The notes under the pieces: model-generated
Told to the model about the DNA's origin: nothing
The model's input: the letters and a program-made list of their open reading frames with translations, nothing else
The model's database searches: none
Made by a program: the position numbers and the translations under genes
Source: Narthecium ossifragum
Taxonomy: Eukaryota > Streptophyta > Magnoliopsida > Dioscoreales > Nartheciaceae
Reading direction: 5' to 3'
DNA: 64,000 nt
Assembly (NCBI GenBank): GCA_963920575.1
Contig: OY986973.1
Location: 23,895,760 to 23,959,759, forward strand
Shown here: positions 45,594 through 57,280 of the stretch, piece by piece
Layout of the letters: every line of letters starts with the position of its first letter
Position numbering within the stretch: position 1 is the stretch's first letter

Positions 45594-48500
45594 ATGGAGA
45601 AGGGTATCAACCCTGGTCTCTTTGTTAATGATGGTTCTTTCATGGAGAAGTTTAAGCAGCTTCAGCAAGAGAAGCAAAATAAGACAGCTGTAGAGAGTCC
45701 TGCTTCTACTTTCTCGACCAGCACACATGACCCTTCAAAGCCTTCCATTGTCATGAACAAGAGGCCTTCAGATCCTAAGACAAGTGACATGAAGAAACCC
45801 AACCCTTCTGCTTCAAGTGGCAAACTTGCTTTCAGCTTGAAGCAAAAGTCAAAGATTGCTTTGGCCCCTGTAAAGTTAGGTGCTGAGGATGATGAAGAAG
45901 GAGATACTGAAGCTGGGTCTAGTGAGGAACCTTCAAAGCGTCAGAAATTGGTCCGGGCTGATGTTTCTGGGCCATCGGCTGAGAATGGAGATGTTGGTAA
46001 TTACTTCCTGTTTGTGTCTCCTTTAGTATTGCAAACCAGTTGGATAATCCTTCTTTCCTGTTTTCATTCTTTCTCCTGATTTCCTCTAATATGTTAGTTT
46101 GTGGCACTCTTCTAGGCAACTAAAGTTGCCTACTCAGAAATGGAGCTGCTTAAATCAGTGCATTGATCCATGAAATTAAATTGCCATATTTTCAGTGAAG
46201 TGCTTTAGGAGCTACCTCACCCAGATTGAGTTGATGCTTAAAGGACACTTTTCATATCATGAATTCATAGCTACATGTGCTTTCCAATGTTGTAAGCCAG
46301 CATTCCTGGTATCATAGATTTCTCTGCATGAAGCACCAATGTTGGTGGGTGCTTTCATGCTGAAGACGCATTTTTGCTTATCATACTTCCTCGTAAATTC
46401 ACTGGCATGGTGCGCTGGCAGTGGATGTACCAACCAGCATGGAAATACTTGCAGTAAACAACATTAAATGATTACATATGAGCCATACTATTAATTGTAG
46501 AAGCCCTAGCAAATAGTTGTATTTTGCTCTATTTTACCTTTTTGTCTCTATGTATTTTTCTACAAGTAGGAAATGGCTAAGAAATAATCGGGACCAAGTA
46601 ATATCACCAATCTGGATTTTGATCTCATTTGGGAACTCATTGTGCTAGATAAGATAACGTGCTCCTTTTTGAGCCAGGCGGTGGTGTATTTTACAATAGG
46701 TCGTCATGGTACCTTTCACATTAGCGAGAATCTCGGAAAGCTTAGATTGTTGGTGTGGCTGTTTTTTCCAAAACCTGGTTACTCCATCCAGTATCCATTG
46801 TACTTGTGGTTTTGTGTCAATCTATGTTTTTGCCTAATATCTTCAGCATCCATATGCTTGACTTACATGTCTTAACTCATTTCTCTCAAGATATGCCATG
46901 TTCTCAGCACCAGATCAACTTTCTCTGCTCCATTATATTGAGGGTTTTTGTTGCATAGGCTATCCGTGCAAGAAATTCTTGAGAGCTTTTGTCTGATTAA
47001 TGCAGCTTGTATCTTAAGTGTCTATCGACATTGGGTGGAAGGAATGTTGATTGAAAGATTTCGAAAATGTGGCACGCCTGCTACAACAGTAATTTGCATT
47101 CCCTTCATCATTCTTTGGTATTAATCAGTTATTTAAGTGGCATGCAGCACCATCTTCCCCAAGTGATTCTACAGTGAAGAAAGTTGCTGACAAATTGGCA
47201 AGTTTTGTTGCTAAAAATGGGAGGCAATTTGAGCATATTACACGTCAAAGGAATCCTGGAGACACACCATTTAAGTAAGAAGAGTTTGTTTCTATTCTTC
47301 AAATTATCTTTTGAGTCTTTCATTTATCTTTTTTTTGCCGTGTGCAAATGGTTTTGTTTATCTTGCATTATGTATATTAGTTTCTTGGATTTCCATTTTG
47401 ATATCTGTGTTTCTTGTTTATAGAGGTATTGAAATAAAGTACCTATTTACGGCTTACTTTCTCAGCTGATTTGTATATGAGCTGTGCGGTGCTTGTTTAC
47501 TTGTTCATTTTCACGTGATGTTTATTAATTAATGGGTCGGCATGGCTTAGATGCATATAGACGGGCAGAATTGTGTTTTTTTGATAGTATATCTGGATAT
47601 CTGGATATCTGGATCATGATCAACCTTCTCATTGGCCATTCTTTCCTACTGGTGAACTTGATCTTAAAAAAGCACTCTAGTTTGATTCAGTTGTTATGTG
47701 GTACCTTAGTGACTAGGACAAGGACGATTGAGGTATGTAGATTAGAGCTGATTAAAATCAGGCTCGGGGTGGGCTTTTATCTGGGTGCACTAGCCAAAAT
47801 TCATGTCCAAGGCCAACTGGCCTGGGGTTCCGGGCCTATTTTTGTGACCAAGCCCATCCAGTCTATAAAATATAATGAAGAAATATTGTGAACCGTGCCA
47901 TGCCTGGACCAATACGTGGCAAATCCCAAGCCCGACCTGATTTTTTTAATTCGGGCTTGAGGTTGTGACCAAGCCTGGCCCATGGAAAAATTTGTTTTTG
48001 CCCAAGCCCAAAAACAATGGATTGGCGGGCCTCTCAGCCCACGATCAGGTGTACTGTAGGTATATTAGCTTCTACCTGCATCTAAAGTGAGCTTTAGTAG
48101 GATATTGAAGCAAGCTAGTAATTTCTTCTCCAACTCATGTTTTCAGAATTTTTGCGATGTTATTTGCCAGATTTATTATCACCCAGCTTTGCATTGGCTC
48201 AATGTGAATGAGCCTCTAGGGAATCTTGTGTCTTAGATGACTGTAAGATTTTTTTGATAATTTGGACTAAGTAATTGCTCAACTTGACTTATTTGGTGAA
48301 AAAAAAGTGATTTGAAGATAACACCGAGGTTTCTGTTTAGTGGAAAGCAAACGAGTCAACATTTTATGTAGGTGACTCATATTTGATGTATCTTGAACTT
48401 GTTGACAAATCTTTACGTGTGTGCACCTCTTCACCATGAAGGTATAGCCTCTGTTATTTCTAAATTACTTATCTTAAGAGGCCACTTTGTTTTTAAAATT

Positions 48501-51180
48501 TTAAGCCTTGTTTGATCCCTCAATTCTTTTATGTAACTAGCACATCATGGTCTGTTCTGATGTTTTCATGTTACATTGGAAATTAATGGCATTCATTTTG
48601 TTTTGGACTTTCCTGGCTTGATTAGAGTGGTCCTTATCGGGTAAATTGCAGATTTCTCTTTGATTCAAGCTGTCCAGACTACAAATACTATGAGTACAGG
48701 CTTCTTGAAGAAGAAAAGATCCTTGCACAGGCAAAGGATTCTCAAGTGTCTAATACTGGTGAGCACATCACATGCTTTTTTTGTGTTTCCTAACTTTGAG
48801 TAGCCTTCACGAAGAGAGTGGGGCTATAAGTGAAATTTGTTTACTGGTCTCAAAGTCAGCTTAGTGACGTATGCAAATACTAAATCTTCCCTATCTGACA
48901 GTCAACACGAGTCATCCGACTTCCAGAGCAAGTATTTCTCAGAGGAGTTCTCTTCAACAACAGTTAAATTACCAAACTCCTGCTTCAGCATTATATGAGT
49001 CCAATGACGAATCTGGGTCATTTGGTGCATCAAGTAGACAAACTCCTACCAATGGTATGCACAATAACTACTACTTCCATGGCATCATCATTGCATTTCT
49101 TGCACTATCATTGCGCTTTCAGATAAGCACGTGACCTAATCTTCCGTGTTATTTGGCATGATCTAATTAGAAAATGATGATACTTTTAGATATTTTGTTG
49201 AATATGTTTATCCAAATTTGTGACCTTTTGTCTTGCTTACGATGCCAAAGAGGATGAAATCACTTTGACTACAAAATGGAGGTTGTCTTTTGAGTTGTTT
49301 TTCATAATATTGACTTTGAATCATCCTCTGTTTGTCATGGGTATGTTGGTATCTCACTTATTCTGTTCCAACGCTGCAGGAGAATCCAGTGGATCTTCAG
49401 CTGCAGATCCTTTAGCAATGATGGAGTTTTACATGAAGAAGGCTGCACAGGAAGAAAGGAAGAGGCAACCTAGGCAGTCGAAAGATGAAATGCCACCACC
49501 TCCATCCCTTCAAGGTTCATATTTCTTTCCCTTGGCTATTCACATTTTCTTATTGACACCACTTGATAGACAGGATTATCTTATGGAAGAAAGAGATTGA
49601 AATGGTAGAGCTTCAAATTTGCATTTCATCGAGCTGATCTTCAGTGTGCCTCCTTCCCATGATTTGTTTCAAGCTTTTGCAGTGGATGACCTTCATTTCC
49701 ACCTTTAAGAAATAGCACACTGTGGAAGTAGAATGAGGTGTTTTCTTAGAACTGCACTCAAATGTTCTTTCTTCTGTCGTCCCTCAGGTCCTCCCAAAAA
49801 GGGTCATCACATGGGTGATTATATACCACAAGAAGAGCTGGAGAAGTTTTTGGCTTCTTGCAATGATGTTGCTGCGCAGAAGGCTGCTACAGAGGCTGCA
49901 GAAAAGGCCAAAATCCAGGCTGATAATGTCGGGCATAAGCTTTTGTCCAAAATGGGCTGGAGAGAAGGTAAGAAGATCAATGTTTTTATTTTGAAGGGGG
50001 CTGGACTGGATATACCCTTCTTGTTTCTTTGTTGGAAAAGCAAGCATGGTCTATCTTCTCTGAAGCTTGTATAGGTGTCTAGCGTTCTTTTAAACAAATT
50101 GAGTATGATACTGCTTGAGTAGGAGAATTAGCTTAATGAAACTGGTTGGTTCCCATCTTCTTGAGGGAATAGTCTAGTGTGCTCTTATTTCTTTAAAGGG
50201 ATAGTTACTTTTGAATCCCTCAAAATTTCTTAAATTACAAATGTACCCCTACATTGTTTAGGCTCATGAATGTATCCTACAAAACATTGAAAAAATATTA
50301 AACATATCCCTCCGTTTAAGTCTATCTATGCATCTAACTTAACCACGGTATAGATCTAATCATGGGGGAATTTTACTTAATTAACCTTACAAAGTTAATT
50401 ACAAATGTATCCTCATGCAAAGTTACTTAATTACAAATGTACCTCTACATAAGTGACTTTTGCCATGATGCTGTAACATCGCTAGGAATATTCCATATTC
50501 ATTCGCTAAGAAGTAACTCGGGGGCATGGTTAACATTTTATCAATGTTTGTAGGGTAAATACGTGAGGTCAAAGATTGTAAGGGTGTATTTATAATTTTA
50601 GAAGTTTTAGAGGATTCAAAAGTAATTATCCCTTTTTTAAAATGAGTTCACCACACACAACACAGAGAGAGAGAGAGACAGAATATTAATTGAAAGACAG
50701 ATATACATGCTGAGGTTCATGAGATGCATTTCAGAATATACATTTGAACATATATGCTCTTGATAGGTTTCCACATTGGCCGAAGCGTTTTATGCTTTGC
50801 CTTCTTTATTGTTGTTTATTAATTGAAAGACATGTAATTTGCAGGTGAGGGTCTTGGCAGTGGCAAGAGCGGCCGCTCAGATCCAGTCATGGCAGGAAGT
50901 GTAAAATTGAACAACTTAGGTGTTGGCGCTCATAATCCAGGCGAGGTCACTCCTGAGGACGACATTTATGAGCAGTATAAGAAGCGGATGATGCTTGGTT
51001 ATCGTTACAGACCAAACCCACTGGTAAAGCTTTGTTTCTCATGGCGCTCCACTTTGTTTCTTCCCAAATTTCTTGAGACAAACTGCCACTCAGCTAGAGA
51101 ACCAACTAATAATGTCTTCTGTATGTATGGTCTATTGGTCTTTGTGGTTGCAGAACAATCCTCGAAAGGCATACTACTGA
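45594..51180 (+). CDS. SURP and G-patch domain splicing-factor-like protein (SUGP1-like)
   Basis: Nuclear RNA-processing protein. Eight coding exons: 45594-45996, 47148-47274, 48652-48758, 48902-49054, 49380-49514, 49788-49967, 50845-51023 and 51154-51180 encode 436 residues with consistent phases. A polar, Ser/Lys-rich N-terminus comes first. The SURP (SWAP) module follows at about 145-200: VADKLASFVAKNGRQFEHIT, then FKFLFDSSCPDYKYYEYRL. After a linker, a helical Lys/Ala segment leads into a G-patch at about 356-385 (GHKLLSKMGWREGEGLGSG). The last exon is only 27 bp (NNPRKAYY). ATG context (CACCATGG) is good. I recall the Arabidopsis counterpart as At3g52120, next to the COM1/GR1 locus. The gene is intact. 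Confidence 0.94.
47730..48060. mobile_element. Possible hAT-type MITE in a SURP/G-patch intron
   Basis: A GGCCC/GGGCTT-rich segment in an otherwise AT-rich intron begins GAGCTGATTAAAATCAGGC and ends near GCCCACGATCAGGTGTAC. Subterminal words occur in both senses, as in hAT-type MITEs. No clean target duplication was found, so this is tentative. Confidence 0.4.
50198..50632. mobile_element. Mutator-like MITE in a SURP/G-patch intron
   Basis: The 435-bp insert has terminal inverted repeats of at least 50 bp with some mismatches (left GGGATAGTTACTTTTGAATC, right its near-complement). It is flanked by a 9-bp repeat with one mismatch, TTCTTTAAA (50189-50197) and TTTTTTAAA (50633-50641). Long inverted ends with a 9-bp duplication fit the Mutator superfamily. 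It lies between coding exons 6 and 7, and splicing sites are not disturbed. Confidence 0.8.
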
Positions 51181-51239
51181 AGGGATCATCAGAGTTGTCG
51201 TATAAAGCTTCGTGTTTCAGACACATTTTGTATTGAGAT

Positions 51240-52031
51240 GTGTCCCCCAGGGTGATTTTGTACATTTTGGTGCAATTTCTTATTTGGTCGTTTAATTGAG
51301 GAATACAGCATGGAATCTGGGAATTCTGCATTATGTATAACCTTTCTCATATTTCTTGGTTAGTTAGTTACTTCCAAGGAATTGTGTTGCGTGTGTTTCG
51401 AGTTTGATGAGTTCTCGTATTTGCAAGTTCTTTGGGAGGATTGGATGGAAATTTGCAAGTCTATTCTTGAAGTTATGGTGTGAGATTTGGTTATGTTTCA
51501 TGCTTGGAAAGCTTCGGACTTATATATATATTTCTCCTGACTTCCAGCTGCCGATTGGTTTTTAAACCCCTACTTGAATGAGCCGTTTCGAGGATTTCCA
51601 AGTCGAAAGGAAATCTATTCAAATTAAATGGATCTGCCAAGTCTAAGAGCTTTAGCTGCTGCCAAGTCTATGCTATATAATGCATAGTTTAACGTTGCGT
51701 TTGGTTACACGAAAAAAAGATGATCGAGGTTTGGTATGATGATCGATATGAGAGTGATATTGACCTCGTCAGTGTTTGATATATCAAGAACAAGAAAAGC
51801 GAAGTGGAGTTGCTAAAAGAATTTTTATTAGATAATCTCAATGATGTGACATCTATTTATCAAAGAGGATAGTCTAGTAATCTAATCAAGTGTTGATTAA
51901 AGGGGGAATCGGCCAGAGCCCGTGAGATGGGACTTAGTTTGCTAATAAAACAACACAAAGTGTTTTTGGGGCAAAAGCCCCATCCACCTGGTAAAAACCC
52001 TATGTTATCGTAGTCCTGCGAAATACTGGAA
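51240..52031. other. 3' flank of SURP/G-patch gene, nothing recognised
   Basis: 3' UTR and AT-rich intergenic DNA. No gene, repeat structure or RNA gene seen. Confidence 0.45.
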
Positions 52032-52767
52032 CTATGCAGTGACGAGCGACACCGCTGGAGCAAGCTGCCTGGAGAGGGGGGCGCCGCTGGACGCCGCTGG
52101 ACGGGGGGGGGGGGGGAGGTTTCGCAGGCACCTTGGGACAAACCCGCTGCTGCAAAGACAGTCACATGATTTGATTTCAAGGTGGGTCAGGGATGAGGGA
52201 AGGAGCTGCTGGATGTTATCATCCTCCACATGATCTTCTTCTTCTTCTTCATCCACTTGATGTTGTGCTACCATCGCCATAGAAGATCCGAGCTTGGGGC
52301 ACCCACTGAGTACCAAACTCTCGAGAGACGAGATGTTTTAATCTCTCTATTGGCATATACATCAATTCTTTACAATCCTGAATGTACAATCTGGTAAGTG
52401 ACAGAGGAAGGTGGATTGATAAATGTCTCAAGTTCGGACATCTTCGGATTGTGACCTCTTGCAGAACAGGAAACAGTAATTGGTTGCCTTCTCCTCCTCC
52501 TCCTCCTGACCACTCTTCACATCCGAACATGCCTTCAAATTCGATTGTCTCAAGTGATGAGAAGCCCTTGATATCACCATTATAATGGAATTCATCACCA
52601 ATTTTTTTAATTGCTCGACAGGCCTTGAAAGTTAGAGACTTGAGGGAGGGCAGCTGTCCAATACAGTTCACCCAGCTTGGAGTCCGGAGACTATACAAAA
52701 AATGCAAAAAAAAAGAAAATTGGAAAATATAAAATTGAATCTGGTTAACCCCGTCGGGCAAAGCCAC
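52032..52767 (-). pseudogene. LRR fragment of an NBS-LRR resistance gene
   Basis: Two overlapping minus-strand frames (52249-52767 and 52032-52316) carry leucine-rich repeats of the CNL/RGA type: IGQLPSLKSLTFKACRAIKK, IGDEFHYNG, FSSLETIEFEGM, FPVLQEVTIRRCPNLRHL, then SSLTHLEIKSCDCL. The frame shifts between them. There is no NB-ARC domain or start region anywhere nearby, and upstream sequence is replaced by the minisatellite. It is a dead remnant. Confidence 0.8.
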
Positions 52768-52789
52768 ACAACTGCCTCTTTTAACTTTA

Positions 52790-53630
52790 TTCTCATTAAA
52801 CTGAGTTTTCTCTCACTGGATTGAGTTTTCTCTCAATTGAATGAGTTTTCGAATTTTCTCTCAATGGACTGAGTTTTCTCTCAATGGAATGAGTTTTTTC
52901 TCACTGGACTGAGTTTTCTCTCACTGGACTGAATTTTCTCTCAATGGATTGAGTTTTCTCTCACTATACTGGATTTTCTCTCAACGGACTGAGTTTTCTT
53001 TCACTGGATTGATTTTTCATTTTCTCTCATTGAAATGAGTTTTATCTCATTGGATTGAGTTTTCTCTCAATTGACTGAGTTTTCAAATTTTCTCTCACTG
53101 GACTGAGTTTTCTCTTAATGGACTGAGTTTTCTCTCAATGGATTGAGTTTTCAATGGACTGAGTTTTCTCTCACTGGACTGAATTTTCTCCCAATGGACT
53201 GAGTTTTCTCTCAATGGATTGAGTTTTCTCTCACCAGACTGAGTTTTTACTCAATGGATTGATTTTTTGTTTTCTCTCACTGGATTGAGTTTTCTCTCAC
53301 CAGACTGAGTTTTTACTCAATGGATTGATTTTTTGTTTTCTCTCACTGGATTGAGTTTTCTGTCACTGGACTGAGTTTTCTCTCACTGGATTGATTTTTC
53401 GTTTTCTCTCATTGAACTGAGTTTTCTCTCACTGATTTGAGTTTTCTCTCAATGGACTGAGTTTTCTCTCAATGGACTGAGTTTTCTCTCAATAGATTGA
53501 GTTTTCTTTCAATAGACTGATTTTTCATTTTCTCTCAATGAACTGAGTTTTCTCTCTTAATTTGGTTGGAGTTTTCTCTCACTGGACTGAGTTTTCTCTC
53601 AATCGATTGAGTTTTCTCTCAATCGACACG
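52790..53630. repeat. 20-bp minisatellite, roughly 40 copies
   Basis: The unit is TGAGTTTTCTCTCA(A/C)TGGAC with single-base variants. Some units are shortened or carry TTTTCGTTTTCTCTC spacers, producing higher-order periods. On the plus strand it is pyrimidine-rich with GAGTTTTC in every copy. The array starts 20-30 bp beyond the LRR frame and ends at a sharp boundary near 53630. Confidence 0.92.
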
Positions 53631-55128
53631 TGGACTCTTTTAACCGCACGACACGATGACCAACTCCTCTGCCGCCACTGACCCACTTTATTTGTTGCAC
53701 ACTCTCTCTCTCCCTCTCCCTCTCCATTGCATTTATTTGCTATACCATCTTAGTTAATGGCTGGCCCCACTTGCATTTAATGTCTTCTTGCATTTATTGG
53801 TGTTTTAGCCAATTATCCCTTCATTAAATGCAAGAACTTAACTAACCTATAAATGGATTCATTAATGCATTCATTACATGTGAAATAACTAATCTCGTGG
53901 AACAACTTAACTAACCTATAAATGGAGTTTTTGACTTAAAACTTATGAACCGATTTTTTAAGCAATAAAGATTGGATTTTTGATCAAATAAGCCCTAAGG
54001 CTACAGGGCTACACGCCCAAACAAAACAACAAACACCTAGTCAGCAATAAAGATTGAATAATATAGTGTTTTAGCCAATTATTCCTTGATTAAAATCGGA
54101 GGAAGGAATTTAGATTCCTCTCAAAGTGGGTGGAATCCGGATTCCTCTTAGGCAAGCCGAATCCCTTTTCGTGCTCTTAAAAGCCAACCAAACCAAACAT
54201 GGAATGAGAATCTTGACTCCTCTCCCTGTCCCATTTCCACCGTCAAATACGCAACCAAAAGCAACACAGGGTTATCTTCTAATACTATATGTTTGGTTGA
54301 TATAGATAAGTTTATATAAGGCGAGAGTTATACTATATAATGCGAAAATGTCCTTAAAAACCTAACATATCATGGTCGTCTGCACAATTATGTATTTGAT
54401 GTGTATATATATATATATTGACGTATATAACATTGACTATTTGTATTTTTTTAAGATATCTATGATATGTATATAAAATAATGAGGTCGGCAATTATGGT
54501 ACTCTATAAAAAAATAAATAATATGATAGTTAAGGATGCAATTGATTATGGAATAAGGTCGGCAATTATGATACTCTAACAAAAAATATACAATACGATG
54601 AATTTATATAAACTTGAATCAACACAGAGGTGATTTAAAGTTACACGAAATCTAACATATTATAATTATTAATGTAAAATATTACGATGCCATTGTTACA
54701 TAGTAGATGGCAACGTATAACATTATCTTATACATTCCCTTACATTACATACATAGTAGTGAACCAAACGGGCCATTACTCATCTTACGTCCAAACAACG
54801 TCAGTCTTCAAATCATACCTTTCTTTCCACAATCACGGCCACAGCGAGGAACCAAGATGAGCCTTTGACGCAGCCCCTACTCTCCCCTACTCTCCTAACC
54901 CACCCTCGTCCACTGATGTTTCTTTCCACAACCACGGACGCAGCGAGGAACGAAGAAGAGCCGTTGACGCAGCCCCTATTCTCCTAACCCCCCAACTCCT
55001 CCATTAAATCACAATTCACCACTGATGTTGACTCTCGTCACTCTCCCCCAAAACAATTCATCCCCCCTCTAGAGGAGGTATAGGGGGAGAAAAAAATAGA
55101 GAGAAATCTTATATTCTGATGACCACAC
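53631..55128. other. Intergenic, repeats only
   Basis: AT-rich, with a short (CT) run near 53704-53726. A direct duplication of about 99-bp period is at 54821-54919 and 54920-54990 (TTCTTTCCACAA...GACGCAGCCCC). No gene seen. Confidence 0.5.
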
Positions 55129-55440
55129 ATTTTTTTTTTTGATTAATTAAATCAAAAGACTACAAACCTCATAAGAGGCTAATTACAAACTTGCATGCTG
55201 GCAAGGGGACTGGCCCCTGCCCCTCCTGCATCATGAAAACATCTAAAGAACCTAAGCGCCTCTCTCGCAAGATAATCCGCCTGCAAATTCTGCTCCCGTG
55301 GTATATGCATGACCTGGAACTGAGCAAACGCCCGACACGACCACCATATCTCCTGGACGACATCTCTACAATCCTCTGCAAGGGGTATTCTTCCCCCTAT
55401 CATATGCACTGCGTATAGAGAGTCGCTCTCAATTTGCACT
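55129..55440 (-). mobile_element. Retroelement 3' end with RNase H-like domain
   Basis: The minus-strand frame 55179-55439 reads IESDSLYAVHMIGG, CRDVVQEIWW, VMHIPREQNLQADYLAREAL, the RNase H-like (RVT_3) domain found at the end of plant LINEs and in relics. A run of T at 55130-55140 is the poly-A tail seen from the plus strand. The element is 5'-truncated, and no reverse transcriptase was found beside it. Confidence 0.75.
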
Positions 55441-56460
55441 CATGATGGTTACCCTCATGTGATGTCTTGGGTTCGAATCGCACCACAGGAGACGCCACAT
55501 AAGGAAGGTGGATAACACACACACCTCTCTTCGTTTTTGATGTTGTAATCCTGATGAGAAATTTGTGATTCTTTGGAAACTGGTGAGCGTTGACCTTCGA
55601 GAAATAAAGGGATCTTTTATATGTGTTTGGGACCTTGCGTCCAGCAACATCATGTATGAATGAATGAAGGTTTCGATTTTTTTTTGATTAGACCCAGCAT
55701 CATCCAATACACCTCAATCGAATATCATAATCAAACAGTTCCACATAGATTGACATATCAAGCTCCTTTCTTAAAATAGAATAATAATTTTTTTTTTTAC
55801 AATTACCCCCCCCCCCCCCAAAACACTGTTGAATCGATTAATATATCACGTCATCGGAGTGGAATTGTCAAACACAACATTAATTTAATCAGGCCCGCAA
55901 GACCGGGGATCAAAAAAAAAAAAAAAAAAAATTTAATGTATGATTGATGACATGCGCGTCACCTCATGCCAAGCTCCACCACCACTGAGATGATGATACC
56001 ATGTCATTATTTTTTAAATTTTGTTGAACGAATGAATCACCACATTATTAATTTTTTTTTATTCCAACAAATATTAAAATAAAAAAGGAGTTTTAAATGG
56101 AATATCAAATACATCAAAACATTATTGATGATGTAAGAATTTATCCAATAAATTATTATTATTTTTTTCGAACTACTGTTACTCGTGTGTTGTGTCTGAC
56201 CGAGCTCGCTCCGGACATTTCCTGTTCGGGTTGGCAACCGTCGTTGTAACGAATCTTCTAAAATGTTAGTTTAATTAAATTTACCTGCATGACCATTACA
56301 ATCACTTAATTACCGCCATTGCCCTCGTTGGCTATCCTTAATCCTAACCGTTTCCAGCCGCAGGATCCGTAAATCCGACGGCTGTGGTTCAAAACTGAGT
56401 GTGGGGTGGGCCCCGTAAGATATCTCCCGAGTCGGCGACGACCCCCGAGCATTTCTTTTC
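55441..56460. other. Intergenic with homopolymer runs
   Basis: Contains poly-T (about 55676), a poly-C run at 55806-55819 and a 20-base A run at 55912-55931, likely old retroposon tails. No gene seen. Confidence 0.45.
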
Positions 56461-56462
56461 TT

Positions 56463-57280
56463 TTATATATCATGGGCCTCCTCTCCTGGCAAGAGCAACG
56501 ACCATAGCTCCCGCTAGAGATAAACTTGAGTTAGGGTTAGGGTTTCCTCGTCCATCTATTCGAGCTTAGTTTCCACGGGGGGGGGGAAAGATTGGATTTT
56601 TGGAGGCAAGGAACCCTAGACTCCGAAGGAATCGCCTCTATTCGGTGTATCGGGTGGTCGATTTTGGCGACGGCGAGAAAGTTATTTTGAAAAGGTCTAC
56701 TTCTTTTCTTTATTTGGAGAAGTGCGTGGGAGTCGAGAGTGGTTGGGATTCCTTTGGGATCAAGTCGTCTGATTTCTTTAATCGGAGCAGAGCACTCCCT
56801 GGGTAGAGGACTGGATCTGCGGAGAAGAGGGATCTAGAATCTTGGATTCTTTGTTAAAGAGGAGGTGAAGTGAAGTAGAGCGAGAGGGAGAGGGAGAGGG
56901 AGAGAGAGAGTAGTTCCTCCTCGTTCGATCATCGTCATCTCGATCGGCTTTCCCGGATTAGAAATCGAAGAATTTGATCCCTTCTTTCTTGTAGATCGTC
57001 CAATCCATGGCGATTTTGCATCCAAATCGTTAAAAAATCCGCCTTTTTTCGAGATTCGCGAAGTCGGGTCATTCATTTACTAGAATCCTGCCCCACACGG
57101 GCCACACCACTAGATCGTCCCCTCCATCGCCGATCTTGCGTAGAAGTTACCAAAATCCTTCCACTTTCGTGCCCCTTTGTCCACTTGGATCCTCGATTCC
57201 ACCACGATATATATAGACAGACAGACACAGAGAGAGAGAGAGAGAGAGAAGGGGAATAGAGAGAGTGTGAGAGAGAGAGG
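56463..57280 (+). promoter_or_regulatory. Promoter and long leader of the unknown conserved gene
   Basis: TTATATAT at 56463 is a candidate TATA box. TTAGGGTTAGGGTTT at about 56531-56545 is a double telo-box. The leader would be long and holds GA microsatellites (56878-56912 and 57228-57250) and an upstream open frame of 68 codons (56600-56806), which could affect translation. This is inferred from motif and position only. Confidence 0.5.

Noticed and set aside
52790..53630. CRISPR-like array of 20-bp repeats
   Set aside because: Units are contiguous tandem repeats without unique spacers and lie in plant nuclear DNA; it is a minisatellite.
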